A stretch of 64,000 bases of DNA from Candidatus Borrelia undatumii (GCF_020882015.2 NZ_CP086555.2:310001-374000), one strand, 5' to 3'. Shown: positions 8,909 to 17,395, counted from the stretch's first letter. Made by a program: numbers and translations. The notes: generated by a model not told the origin, from the letters alone.

Positions 8909-9955
8909 ATGGAAAATAAATTATTTTTAGAAAATATTGAAAAAAATATTAATTTAGTATTTTCAAGTGAATATTTTCTCAATCTCTTTAAAGACACAGC
9001 GTTGGAGCTAAAGCTTAATATAAGAGAAGACGTAATAAAGAAAATTCAGGCTCCAGTCATTGAGATAATAAAAAGAGGAGGAAAGAGAATAAGACCAATG
9101 CTCATGATTGCCCTAGCTCATGCATTAGGACACAGCACTAATGATACTGAAAATCTATACAACTTGAGCTTGCTACTTGAACTACCTCATTCCGGAAGTT
9201 TAATTATTGACGATATTGAAGATAGCGCCTTAAAAAGAAGAGGAGGGCCTGCTATTCACTTAATTTATGGAATAGACTCTAGCATTAACACTGCAAATTT
9301 AACTTATTTCCTACCGATGAGTTTAATAAAGAACTCTAATCTAAAAGAACATCATAAACTACTAATTTATGAAAATTTTTTCACAACTCTTACTTTTCTT
9401 CACATAGGGCAAGGAATCGACATTGAATTGCACAAAGGAACACGCATCCCAAGCGTTAAAGAATACATCTCTTTAGTCGAACTTAAGACAAGTTCCCTTT
9501 TTGGAATGGCCGGTTTTTTAGCTGGAATACTTACAAATAACGAAAATAAATCGAAAAATCTTTACAATACCTTCCTAAAATTTGGAACCTATTTTCAAAT
9601 AATGGATGATATCAGAAACATCAAAAATGGGATCAAGGGTAAAGATTTTGGAGATGATCTAATTGAAGGAAAGAAAAGTCTTCCCGTAATATACTTTTTA
9701 AAAGAAAAAAAGTTTGATAGGAGTATAATTGAAATGCTAAATAAAATCAAAAAAAGACCCATAAATGAATCAAGAGAGGACATATTAAAATTCAGTGACA
9801 TGCTCAACTCATCAAACGCCGTAAAAAAGGCTTTAAAAATTGCTATGTGGAATTTTAATAAATTTATGGAAGAATTAAAATCATATAAACTTATAGGAGA
9901 GTACCAAGACGTAATAATAGAAACTTTAAACAAAATAAAAGAGGATAACCCATGA
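8909..9955 (+). CDS. Polyprenyl (trans-isoprenyl) diphosphate synthase
   Basis: This 348-residue protein condenses IPP with allylic diphosphates to make the isoprenoid chains used, among others, for undecaprenyl-type lipid carriers. The first aspartate-rich motif is intact (LIIDDIEDSALKRRGG), preceded by the GGKRIRPML substrate-binding block. The second region reads FQIMDDIRNIKNG, i.e. DDIRN rather than the common DDxxD, then GKDFGDDLIEGKKSLPVIYF. That arrangement is closer to the eukaryote/yeast-type GGPP synthases (DDYxN...EDLxEGKxSFP) than to E. coli IspA/IspB, so product length cannot be assumed. It overlaps the next TPR gene by four bases (ATGA), indicating translational coupling. Confidence 0.9.
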   Translation: MENKLFLENIEKNINLVFSSEYFLNLFKDTALELKLNIREDVIKKIQAPVIEIIKRGGKRIRPMLMIALAHALGHSTNDTENLYNLSLLLELPHSGSLIIDDIEDSALKRRGGPAIHLIYGIDSSINTANLTYFLPMSLIKNSNLKEHHKLLIYENFFTTLTFLHIGQGIDIELHKGTRIPSVKEYISLVELKTSSLFGMAGFLAGILTNNENKSKNLYNTFLKFGTYFQIMDDIRNIKNGIKGKDFGDDLIEGKKSLPVIYFLKEKKFDRSIIEMLNKIKKRPINESREDILKFSDMLNSSNAVKKALKIAMWNFNKFMEELKSYKLIGEYQDVIIETLNKIKEDNP

Positions 9956-10641
9956 AAAAATATATATTAATTCTAGCCCTTACGAATATCGTTACTCCTG
10001 TTTATGCAACAATACCCGTAGAAGATATAGGCAAAGATAAAATTGATGAACTTTACAAAGAGTCAATTTTATTAAAAAATTTAAAAAAATATAATGAGTC
10101 TAAATCATTATTGATGAAAATCATAAACGAGGATCCAAAACAAGTAGATGCATACCTATTGCTCTCAGAACTGGAATATTTGATGGGAAACTGGCTAGAA
10201 GCAATTAAGCAAACAAAAATTTATTTAAAAATAATTGATTCTAACGATATAACAAATTATCTCGACATCTCATGGGCATATTTTCTCATCGGAGAGTCCA
10301 AAAACTCAATGGATTACATAATAGATTTTATTCACAAAAACCAAAATTTGCTAAATAGTAACGCATACGTACTCATTGACACCATTTTAAAAAAAGGGAT
10401 TTATCATTTTGTTGAAGACGAAGATACAATGTTTAATCTAATAATCAACACTATTTTCCAGATAGAAACACACGATGACATGTTATACACACTTTTCCTG
10501 CACAACCTCAACATTTTAAAGCAGATACCTTTTTACCTCTTTAATAAAGTTAAGATAAAGGAGCTAGAATTACAAATGAGAGCCTTAAAACGAATTAAGA
10601 ATTCAACAAATGATATGACTAAACCTTTTTATTTTTCCTAA
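9952..10641 (+). CDS. Exported TPR-repeat protein of unknown function
   Basis: A 229-residue protein with a clear signal peptide (MKKYILILALTNIVTPVYA, probable cleavage after VYA). The mature part contains at least two tetratricopeptide-like helical pairs, for example 'LKKYNESKSLLMKIINEDPK', 'DAYLLLSELEYLMGNWLEA' and 'DISWAYFLIGESKNSM'. Such proteins scaffold complexes in the periplasm. The start overlaps the prenyl synthase stop by four bases, and its 3' end overlaps convergent rfuD by 23 bases. No catalytic residues were seen and the partner is unknown. Confidence 0.8.
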   Translation: MKKYILILALTNIVTPVYATIPVEDIGKDKIDELYKESILLKNLKKYNESKSLLMKIINEDPKQVDAYLLLSELEYLMGNWLEAIKQTKIYLKIIDSNDITNYLDISWAYFLIGESKNSMDYIIDFIHKNQNLLNSNAYVLIDTILKKGIYHFVEDEDTMFNLIINTIFQIETHDDMLYTLFLHNLNILKQIPFYLFNKVKIKELELQMRALKRIKNSTNDMTKPFYFS

Positions 10642-11425
10642 AAAGCGAAATCAATATATTAATCAATATGGCCATATAAAATGGCAAAGAAAGAGCAAAA
10701 TAAGAGTTTACGTAGCCCTGAAAATTGAAAAAGTTATATTCAAGAAACACCATCAAGAACGAAATCGGAAAAATGAGCCACGGGTTTGAAAATGAGATAT
10801 ATAATATACAAACAGCGAGCCAGCCATTATTTAATCCCAAATTATAAGAATAAAAATTAAGGCTCATGGCAAGGAATGAGCCAGCTAAACTTGCTGAAGC
10901 CGCAGATACAAAGATAGCAAAAGACTTAAAGTAGTTACTAACACACTCACCTAATACATTCTCATAATCACCCGAACGTATAAACTCAAAAACCACCCTA
11001 ACTCTCGAATAATTCACTATATAAATAGTGAGACATAAAAAGACGAAAAAAAATATAATCAAAAGAGAAACCGTAAAACTGTTTGATAGATCCAAACTGA
11101 ATCCTGGCATAAAACCAAAATTAATCCTCATTAAAAAACTGACTAAAAAATAACACAATATGTTAATGCCTATACCCGCTATGAAAATATCATAACCTTT
11201 CACTACAAGAAAAGATAAAAATACGCCAAAAATAAAACTAACTAAAAGTGATATAACAATTGAAATAAAAATGCCACACCCCAAATAAATGAAAAGAGAT
11301 GTTAGGAATACAGATAAAAAAGAAATCCCCTCAATGGATATATTCAAAAGCCCTATTTTTTCCGTATAAAGCGCCCCAAGTGCTAAATATGCAAATATTA
11401 GTGAATGTATGAAAATAATCAACAT
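10619..11425 (-). CDS. rfuD: Riboflavin-type ABC transporter permease RfuD
   Basis: A 268-residue integral membrane protein with eight or more hydrophobic helices and the BPD_transp_2 family pattern: ALGALYTEKIGLLNISIEGI at the N-terminus and a loop before SFAIFVSAASASLAGSFLAMS. It is the second permease of a four-gene transporter (rfuD-rfuC-rfuB-rfuA in coordinate order) and abuts rfuC with no gap. The cluster corresponds to the RfuABCD system of Treponema pallidum (TP0298-TP0302), whose binding protein binds riboflavin; bb0316-bb0319 is the reported Borrelia equivalent. The substrate is therefore inferred from homology, not shown by this sequence. The 3' end overlaps a convergent TPR gene. 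Confidence 0.87.
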   Translation of the reverse strand: MLIIFIHSLIFAYLALGALYTEKIGLLNISIEGISFLSVFLTSLFIYLGCGIFISIVISLLVSFIFGVFLSFLVVKGYDIFIAGIGINILCYFLVSFLMRINFGFMPGFSLDLSNSFTVSLLIIFFFVFLCLTIYIVNYSRVRVVFEFIRSGDYENVLGECVSNYFKSFAIFVSAASASLAGSFLAMSLNFYSYNLGLNNGWLAVCILYISFSNPWLIFPISFLMVFLEYNFFNFQGYVNSYFALSLPFYMAILINILISLFRKNKKV

Positions 11426-12358
11426 CTATTTTTTATCCGAATTAATTAAGAATAACGAGAAAAAAATAGAGACAGCCTGATATAAACCGATGAACTCATA
11501 ATTAAAAGAATAATGTATCTTAAGATAATTAGTAAACTCATTCAGCATGGCAAAAAATAAGCTAAAACACATTACATAAATGTAATTAAATCCCGAAATT
11601 ACAGCCACAATAAATCCACTCCAGCCAAGCCCTGAGGTTAATCCTAAAAATAGATAATTTTTAAAAAATATGACAAACATTGTTCCTACAAGACCATTAA
11701 GAAAAGCGCTAGCAAATACCGTGCATAATTTATAATTAAACTCATTGACGCTAAAAAATTTACCTAGCATCTTCCTGTCACTTAATATCTCAAGTTTTAA
11801 TCCCAAAATAGTTCTCTTGTGCATAAATATATAAAATCCCCAAACCAAAACTCCAAACAAAAGTAAATATGGCAAAGAAGTATCAAGAGTAAATATCTTA
11901 TCAATGCTCTTTGTTTGATTCAAAAACCCATTTGAAACTAAAAGTTTTGATATAAACCCATCTACCAATCTTTGGTTCCCATAGGACATCAAAAGACCCG
12001 TAAGCATCTCATTTACGCCGAAAAAGAATGTTAAAAAAAAAGGAATTATCCCTATAAAACCAACCAAAAACGAGCTTAACATCATTATTAACACAAAATT
12101 GAAATACGTGAGCCCAAACAATTCACAAAACAAGTAAGCTAAATACGCTCCAAAATAAACCTGTCCCTCATGACCAAGATTCAAGCTATTACTTCTAGCA
12201 CAAGTAGAAATCCCTGTCGCAATCAGTAGAAGCAATGTAAAATTCCAAAATATTGCCTTAATGTAAGACAGACTAAAAAATCCATCAAAAAAATAACTAA
12301 TGATTAACGCACTAAATGAAAAAAATAGGAACACATATTCTTTCCTAAATGATCTCAT
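11426..12358 (-). CDS. rfuC: Riboflavin-type ABC transporter permease RfuC
   Basis: A 310-residue integral membrane protein of the BPD_transp_2 (branched-chain amino acid/ribose/riboflavin) permease family. The family block ARSNSLNLGHEGQVYFGAYL lies near the N-terminus, followed by multiple hydrophobic helices. NEMLTGLLMSYGNQRLVDG and NGLVGTMFVIF are also conserved segments. It overlaps rfuB by four bases (ATGA) and directly abuts rfuD, so all four subunits are likely made from one transcript. It should form the heterodimeric channel with RfuD in the inner membrane. Confidence 0.87.
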   Translation of the reverse strand: MRSFRKEYVFLFFSFSALIISYFFDGFFSLSYIKAIFWNFTLLLLIATGISTCARSNSLNLGHEGQVYFGAYLAYLFCELFGLTYFNFVLIMMLSSFLVGFIGIIPFFLTFFFGVNEMLTGLLMSYGNQRLVDGFISKLLVSNGFLNQTKSIDKIFTLDTSLPYLLLFGVLVWGFYIFMHKRTILGLKLEILSDRKMLGKFFSVNEFNYKLCTVFASAFLNGLVGTMFVIFFKNYLFLGLTSGLGWSGFIVAVISGFNYIYVMCFSLFFAMLNEFTNYLKIHYSFNYEFIGLYQAVSIFFSLFLINSDKK

Positions 12359-13812
12359 ATGAATAACAGTTCCCTTAAACTTGTTTTGTTAATATGCTTC
12401 CTTTGCATTCTCAATACAACTTCACCAGCCTTAATCGCTAAAACGTCATCGGATAGAAGAAGTAACTCATCTAAATTAGGTGTAATTAATAGTACGGGTT
12501 TTCGCCTAGCAAAATTACGAATAAAAACGGTTATCTCATTACAAGCCCTATAATCTAGGTTACTAAGGGGTGAAAAACAAATCAAAACACTCTTTGTAAT
12601 ATACTTTTCTCTAAAAAGAGCAAGTTTTTTCAAAGTTCCCCCCGAAAATGAAAAAGACCTAGAATAAAAAGTCTTAATTATTTTATCATCGCAATATTCC
12701 ATATCTTTTTTAAAAAATTCCTTAAGCTTTTTAATAGTGGACTCCTTAATAAAAAGCTCATCCTCAAAGCTCATTATTTTTGTTAGAAAGCTATCCAAGA
12801 TAGTACTATTATCAGAGAATAAATTCGCGATACCTAAAGGTAAAAACCCCGCCTTTAGTTCGTAAACATTAATACTCTCATGCCTTTTCCCGCCCATTTT
12901 TATACATCCCACAAATGGAATCTCTCCCAAAAATAACTTCTCCCATGTTTTTATTGCTGCCTCTTCTGCAATAATTCCAAAAACTCCTCTTTTTTTTAAA
13001 GAAAAACTAATATCATACTTCCAAAAATCCTCAAAAAATAAACTAAATTTTATAAAATCCTCATCTGATTTACCGTAATTAACATTTGTAAGAATACATT
13101 TATCTGTTGTTATTTCAAGCTTATTAAGTATCATCTCCTTATTTGTCGTCCTAAAGCATTTTCCATCCTTTAAAATAACAAATTCATCGCTAAAGTTTAT
13201 GGCACTCCCAATTTCTCTATGTGTGATAAAAAGAGAAGTGATGCCTGTCTTTTTAAGATTTTCAAGCAGTTTAATAAACTCCCTAGCTTCCTTCTGAGAA
13301 AAATAAGCTACACTTTCATCAAAAATAATAATCTTTGCATTACTCTTAAGAGAAGAAATAATAAGTAGGAGATATACTTCTTTAATATTTAAATCTCGTA
13401 TCCTCTTTTCTAGATCAAAATTAATCTTGTAAAACTGCCTGATCCACCTATAATACCTATAAGTCCTAGATTTATTCATTAAAACGAAAAACCCAGAGTC
13501 AAACCAATAAATGTTAAGGTACTCCCACACTTTCAAATTCATATTAAGTTTTGGTATCTGAGATACAAGATAAATACCATTACGCTTTGCCTCGTCCACA
13601 TTCCAAATCTTCTGTACTCTATTATCTACAAACACATCTCCACTATCAAAATGAGCAACCCCAGCTATAATTTTGGACAAAGTGCTCTTTCCCTCTCCAT
13701 TTCTACCAATCACAGTCAAAATCTTGGCTTCCTCAATTTTTAAATTAACACTATCCAGAATGGGTCTCTCAATATCTGGAAAAGATTTCACTATGTTCTT
13801 AAACTCTATCAT
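12355..13812 (-). CDS. rfuB: Riboflavin-type ABC transporter tandem ATPase RfuB
   Basis: A 485-residue protein with two ATP-binding cassettes, like RbsA/MglA. The first has an intact Walker A (GRNGEGKSTLSK, residues about 37-48) and Walker B (KIIIFDES), but its signature is degenerate (LNIKEVYLLLI instead of LSxGQ). The second lacks a P-loop (GIIAEEAAIKTWEK) but keeps a good signature (FSFSGGTLKKLALF). Walker A of domain 1 and the signature of domain 2 would form one canonical composite ATP site, while the other site is degenerate. It sits between rfuA and rfuC with four-base spacing or overlap. Older Borrelia annotation calls it mglA; the riboflavin assignment follows the Treponema Rfu work. 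Confidence 0.9.
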   Translation of the reverse strand: MIEFKNIVKSFPDIERPILDSVNLKIEEAKILTVIGRNGEGKSTLSKIIAGVAHFDSGDVFVDNRVQKIWNVDEAKRNGIYLVSQIPKLNMNLKVWEYLNIYWFDSGFFVLMNKSRTYRYYRWIRQFYKINFDLEKRIRDLNIKEVYLLLIISSLKSNAKIIIFDESVAYFSQKEAREFIKLLENLKKTGITSLFITHREIGSAINFSDEFVILKDGKCFRTTNKEMILNKLEITTDKCILTNVNYGKSDEDFIKFSLFFEDFWKYDISFSLKKRGVFGIIAEEAAIKTWEKLFLGEIPFVGCIKMGGKRHESINVYELKAGFLPLGIANLFSDNSTILDSFLTKIMSFEDELFIKESTIKKLKEFFKKDMEYCDDKIIKTFYSRSFSFSGGTLKKLALFREKYITKSVLICFSPLSNLDYRACNEITVFIRNFARRKPVLLITPNLDELLLLSDDVLAIKAGEVVLRMQRKHINKTSLRELLFI

Positions 13813-13816
13813 AATG

Positions 13817-14857
13817 TCATTCTAAATCTATCTTTATCCCAATATCGCTTATCAATTTCACCTTGTCTTGAAGGCGTTTCTTAATCTCAACGCTAATACT
13901 TTCTACATAAAACTTATTTAAAAAATTGAATGAAACTCCCATTTCTCCAAGTCCAAGCACTTCGTAGGTGCCGTATTTAATATCCCCACTTAAAGCTTTA
14001 TTTAACACTTTTTCCATATAAAATCTATTATTTGTAATACCCGAGCCAATAATATTGTCCTTATTATTCAAATAATCCTCACTATCAAAGAGAACTGCAA
14101 ATACATCATGTTCACGCACTGATGAAAGCACTCCCTCAACAGCCGATCCCACAATAGGAAGAACTACAGAAACTTTTGAATTTAAAATTAAAGAATCGGT
14201 TAAAGCCTTTACCTTATTACTATCGTGCCAATTCCCTAAAGTCCTAAAGAAAACTTCCGAATCTGAAACTTCTTTAACTCCATTTCTAAAATAAGGGAAA
14301 ATATAATCATTCATAACGGGGTATTCTTGTCCTGCAATCAAGGCCACATTTTTGTATGACAAATTAAAATCTTTTAAGAATAGACCTACATAATAACCCA
14401 AGATGTAAGCTTCCTCTGCAACATTATAGGATAAGGAGTACACCTGGGGATTAGTGTTTTTAACCAAAGAATCGAAAATTAAGAATTTAGTATAAGGATA
14501 ATTCTTTGAAACCTTATCAATAATTCCCTGCATTGAATTATTTGCGGTTATTAGAAAGTCATATTTCCGATGACTTAATAATTTCTCAAGCAATTCCGTC
14601 CACTCACCCTGATTAAATCCAGCTTCAAATAGCTTAATCTCAATATCCCCTCTATTCTTCTGGAATTCAATCAAAAAATCATACATTCCTTTGTAAGAAG
14701 GAGCACCACTAATAATCCCTGGCACAAATAAGGCAATCTTTTTCCCTAGTGAGGTGTTAAGCTCTCTAACTTTGAAAAAATTAATATACACAAAAAGAAA
14801 CAAACAAATCAAGGAAATAAAAATCCAAAAAATTCTAGACAACAAAGCTTTACTCAC
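13817..14857 (-). CDS. rfuA: Riboflavin-type transporter substrate-binding protein RfuA
   Basis: A 346-residue member of the BMP/TpN38b periplasmic-binding family. After an N-terminal hydrophobic segment (residues about 6-27) come the family landmarks KIALFVPGIISGAPSYKGMY, FLITANNSMQGIID, EAYILGYYVGLFL and VVLPIVGSAVEGVLS. The hydrophobic segment contains a Cys (SLIC) but the residue before it is Ile and more hydrophobic residues follow, so it is not a good lipobox; a membrane-anchored form is possible. A GTG start at 14857 overlaps the fthC end by eight bases, with AGGATGG upstream as ribosome-binding site. It heads the rfuABCD set. Riboflavin specificity is inferred from T. pallidum RfuA. 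Confidence 0.87.
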   Translation of the reverse strand: MSKALLSRIFWIFISLICLFLFVYINFFKVRELNTSLGKKIALFVPGIISGAPSYKGMYDFLIEFQKNRGDIEIKLFEAGFNQGEWTELLEKLLSHRKYDFLITANNSMQGIIDKVSKNYPYTKFLIFDSLVKNTNPQVYSLSYNVAEEAYILGYYVGLFLKDFNLSYKNVALIAGQEYPVMNDYIFPYFRNGVKEVSDSEVFFRTLGNWHDSNKVKALTDSLILNSKVSVVLPIVGSAVEGVLSSVREHDVFAVLFDSEDYLNNKDNIIGSGITNNRFYMEKVLNKALSGDIKYGTYEVLGLGEMGVSFNFLNKFYVESISVEIKKRLQDKVKLISDIGIKIDLE

Positions 14858-15422
14858 AGAAACGAACCATCCTCTCCCTGCAAATCAGAACATCCAACTT
14901 GGCGTCATCGATACAAAAAGGTACAAAATTAAAAACCTGAAAATCAAAGCAAACCCCAACTTTTAAAAAGTGGCCTCTTTGTAGGAAGATATCATAAAAT
15001 CCTCCACCGCGTCCAACTCTATGCCCAGTTTTACTCGAAAATGCAAGACCTGGAACCAATACAACAGAACACCTGTTACTATTAAACTCAATGCAAGAAG
15101 TGGGCTCTAACAAATTAAACTTGCCAATCTTAAGAGAAGATGCTCCAAAATATCTAAAAAAGCTCATGGTACATTTATCTAAAACCTTGGGTAAAAAAAC
15201 TTCAAAGTTCAAATTTAGTAAAGAGTTTAATAACTCTTGTATTTGAACTTCAAATCGCATAGGGTAATATGTCAAAATCTGACAAATATTTACGCTTTCA
15301 ATAAACCTCAGTAATTTTAAAGAAATATCTTCGCTAACCTTGGCTATTTTGCCTGTCTCATAAGTTTTTAAAAGAAGAACCATCCTGTCTCTAATTTCTT
15401 GCTTTAACAAGACCATGCTCAT
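14850..15422 (-). CDS. fthC: 5-formyltetrahydrofolate cyclo-ligase
   Basis: This 190-residue enzyme converts 5-formyl-THF to 5,10-methenyl-THF using ATP. The family signature near the C-terminus, VGRGGGFYDIFLQRG, is present (the glycine-rich phosphate loop with the YD pair), preceded by VVLVPGLAFSSKTGHR. The N-terminal LKQEIRDRMVLLLK helix is also typical. Two ATGs (15422 and 15416) are possible; the first is used. It lies four bases from the FecR-like gene and overlaps rfuA by eight bases, suggesting one operon from the FecR-like gene through rfuD. Confidence 0.9.
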   Translation of the reverse strand: MSMVLLKQEIRDRMVLLLKTYETGKIAKVSEDISLKLLRFIESVNICQILTYYPMRFEVQIQELLNSLLNLNFEVFLPKVLDKCTMSFFRYFGASSLKIGKFNLLEPTSCIEFNSNRCSVVLVPGLAFSSKTGHRVGRGGGFYDIFLQRGHFLKVGVCFDFQVFNFVPFCIDDAKLDVLICRERMVRFCE

Positions 15423-15426
15423 AAAA

Positions 15427-16485
15427 TTAAAATTCTCTGGGTCTTAATAAATAAAATTCATCAACCCTTAAATTATTAGGAACATCACCATTAGTACGAG
15501 CTAAATACATTTTGAAAGAATGGATTGTTTTAAAAAATTTCTTCATCAAAGACAATCTCCTCTTTTTATAATCTTCAAAAAAATTTGAAACAGACCCGTG
15601 AACAATCAATTTTTCAAAGATGTCTGATGAATTCTTTACAATATCCTCTATGAAAAAAAACACACTTGCCAAATGGATGAAATTATTAAAAAGGATACCT
15701 ATCCTTCCCTTCAAATAGTTAACATCACTAATCATGTCAGCCCTATCACCTAAAGTATGATTTTCATCTTCCAAACTCCACTTTGAATATATGAAATTAA
15801 ACCTAGGATCTTTTACTAAATTCTCATATAAAAAGTCAAATCTAAGGCTACCTTCAATGTATTTTGAAAATTTGTAGTTTGAACCCCTATTGCTTAAAGA
15901 AATAAAATTTTTACGACATCTTTCTCTGAGAGATTGTATTACATTCCTCAACACAGGATCACTAGTTTTATTCAAAAAAGAATTGCTACCCCAAATCAAA
16001 ACGCTAGTACCTTCTGAAACCAAATATTCATCTCTGTTATGATGCTTAAGCACACCTTCAAAAACACTTACAAAGTAATTTTCGTAATACTCACCACTAA
16101 CATAAAATTTTGCTTGAGTATCTGTCATGAAAAAATAATTATCAATGTCAACAGAAAGCGAGGATCCTTTAACAACTTCATAAACAACAACTTCCAAACT
16201 TCCCTTAAACAAATATATCCTTGCGTCCTGTACGTCCTTAAGGGAGGAATAAAAAATAAGACCATGCGTATTAGAATAAAAGGTTAAATCTGATGAAACA
16301 CCGTTTATTCCATACAAACCTATCTTAACTTTTGAATTGTCTCCAACCTCAATAAAATCATATTCAAAAATTTCATCCCCCAAATCCAATTTAACAGGAA
16401 CAGTATTCCTTAAAACACTAACTCTACCTTCCATTTCCTTAACAGACGCCACCTGAGAGAATAACACCATCCCAGGAAGTAACAA
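15427..16485 (-). CDS. FecR-like exported protein of unknown function
   Basis: The 352-residue product begins with a hydrophobic segment ending FSQ, followed by VASVKEMEGRVSVLRNTVPV, LGDEIFEYDFIEVGDNSKVKI and YLFKGSLEVVVYEV. This is the pattern of a FecR-type beta domain (start of domain, then 'GD...V.TG..S.'). The C-terminal half is helical and unrecognised. The only standard start is a TTG at 16485, which gives a short signal peptide. The hydrophobic segment continues in frame for another eleven codons upstream, with GGAAGG and an ATT at its head, so the true start may be a rare ATT. It is divergent from the micro-lipoprotein array upstream of the LysM gene. Confidence 0.75.
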   Translation of the reverse strand: MLLPGMVLFSQVASVKEMEGRVSVLRNTVPVKLDLGDEIFEYDFIEVGDNSKVKIGLYGINGVSSDLTFYSNTHGLIFYSSLKDVQDARIYLFKGSLEVVVYEVVKGSSLSVDIDNYFFMTDTQAKFYVSGEYYENYFVSVFEGVLKHHNRDEYLVSEGTSVLIWGSNSFLNKTSDPVLRNVIQSLRERCRKNFISLSNRGSNYKFSKYIEGSLRFDFLYENLVKDPRFNFIYSKWSLEDENHTLGDRADMISDVNYLKGRIGILFNNFIHLASVFFFIEDIVKNSSDIFEKLIVHGSVSNFFEDYKKRRLSLMKKFFKTIHSFKMYLARTNGDVPNNLRVDEFYLLRPREF

Positions 16486-16715
16486 AAAGATAACAGCATA
16501 ATATTTTAAAATAAAATTTCCCTTCCTTCCAACACTTGTAAATTAATTATATCCTTTTTCAAAAGATTTTTAACCTTGATAAACATGAAAATAAGCTATT
16601 AGTTCTACCAGGCTTGTAAAAATGATATTTTGAATTAGATTTCCCTACATAGAGGCTCGAAAAGGAGCGAGGCTGCCGATTGGTGCAGCAAATATTGTAT
16701 AACAAGGATGTATTT

Positions 16716-16850
16716 ATGATAAAAAAGATAAATTGTTGGTTTTTACTTGTCTTTGCCCTGTCTGTCTTCTCGTGTAAAACTTACCATCTCCAGAAGGAAG
16801 ATTGTGGAGAAAATCCGAAAATTTCGGGAGCCCCTGGAGAAAAAAGATAA
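16716..16850 (+). CDS. Micro-lipoprotein, unit 1 of a tandem array ahead of the LysM lipoprotein gene
   Basis: A 44-codon frame with ATG at 16716, preceded by AACAAGGATG (16701-16710), the same ribosome-binding context as the LysM gene. The product starts MIKKINCWFLLVFALSVFSC, a complete lipoprotein signal peptide with Cys 20, then 24 polar residues (KTYHLQKEDCGENPK...) and TAA. It aligns with the first about 45 residues of the LysM lipoprotein (signal peptide, C-x-T-x, a Glu/Asp-rich segment, then (K/R)IS). It could be a real secreted lipopeptide or a decaying duplication. Intact start, ribosome-binding site and lipobox argue against random decay, but there is no expression evidence. Confidence 0.5.
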   Translation: MIKKINCWFLLVFALSVFSCKTYHLQKEDCGENPKISGAPGEKR

Positions 16851-16908
16851 GACATTGTTGCTGGGCTAACAGCAGTTTTGTGGGTATAAGAATACCATTG
16901 ATAGTGTA

Positions 16909-16943
16909 TTGGTTACTTAAGGCTACGAGTCTTAGGTAACCAA
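16909..16943 (+). other. Stem-loop in unit 2 upstream of the start
   Basis: TTGGTTACTTAAG (16909-16921) pairs with CTTAGGTAACCAA (16931-16943): 13 pairs including one G-U, with a nine-base loop. There is no T-run, so it is not a typical terminator. It ends about 16 bases before the ribosome-binding segment. Confidence 0.7.
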
Positions 16944-16969
16944 TGCTGTTCAATGGCAGGGATGCGTTT

Positions 16970-17077
16970 GTGGTGAGACTGGTTTTGGCATTACGTGCTT
17001 TGTCCCTCCTGTCGTGTAAGGTTTCTCTAGAAAAAGGGAAGCGTGAGAGTTTCAAGGCTCTCTATCAAAAGGAGTAA
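16970..17077 (+). CDS. Micro-lipoprotein-like frame, unit 2 of the array (GTG start)
   Basis: The second unit is the most diverged. Its frame runs GTG 16970 (or GTG 16973) to TAA 17077, 35 residues: VVRLVLALRALSLLSC followed by KVSLEKGKRESFKALYQKE. A GCAGGGATG segment sits where units 1, 3 and the LysM gene have ACAAGGATG, so a ribosome-binding site is weaker but present. The lipobox LSLLSC is still intact. The start codon has changed from ATG to GTG and the N-terminal Lys pair is reduced to one Arg. This looks like a partly degraded copy. Confidence 0.35.
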   Translation: MVRLVLALRALSLLSCKVSLEKGKRESFKALYQKE

Positions 17078-17198
17078 AGTGTTGATTTTAGGCTAACGGC
17101 AATTGTATAATGAGTACTATCGAGCAACGGAGGCGTTAGTTGCCTGGGGTTCGGGTTGTGTTGAGCAACTGGGGCTGTCCGGCAACAAGGATGTGTTT

Positions 17199-17339
17199 AT
17201 GACAAGAAAAAGCAGGTTTTTGGGTTTGTTTATACTTACTCTTTCTCTCTTATCGTGCGGAACTTATCCAGAAGAAAGAAAGTGTGAGGATTTCAAAATT
17301 TCAAAACCCCCTAGGAAAAGTGTTAGGGCTGAGCTGTAG
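17199..17339 (+). CDS. Micro-lipoprotein, unit 3 of the array
   Basis: ATG at 17199 preceded by AACAAGGATG (17184-17193). The 46-residue product begins MTRKSRFLGLFILTLSLLSC, a textbook lipoprotein signal peptide (positive N-region, Leu-rich core, LSLLSC), followed by GTYPEERKCEDFKISKPPRK and a short basic tail, then TAG. It resembles both unit 1 (C-x-TY, K-IS) and the LysM lipoprotein (CETSPED...ISK), so all derive from one ancestral 5' gene end. A longer in-frame extension to 17103 exists but has no ribosome-binding site or signal-like sequence. Confidence 0.5.
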   Translation: MTRKSRFLGLFILTLSLLSCGTYPEERKCEDFKISKPPRKSVRAEL

Positions 17340-17395
17340 GGCAGTTTTGTATACTGCAGGTACTGTTGGGAAATAAAAGTATTGGTTACTTAGCG

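Noticed and set aside
16714-17055. 113-residue minus-strand frame through the array
   Set aside because: Antisense to the micro-lipoprotein units; contains no domain and its codons mirror the lipoprotein leaders.
17130-17190. tRNA-like GGTTCGGG sequence in the array
   Set aside because: No acceptor stem, D arm or anticodon arm can be built around it; it belongs to the unit 3 leader.
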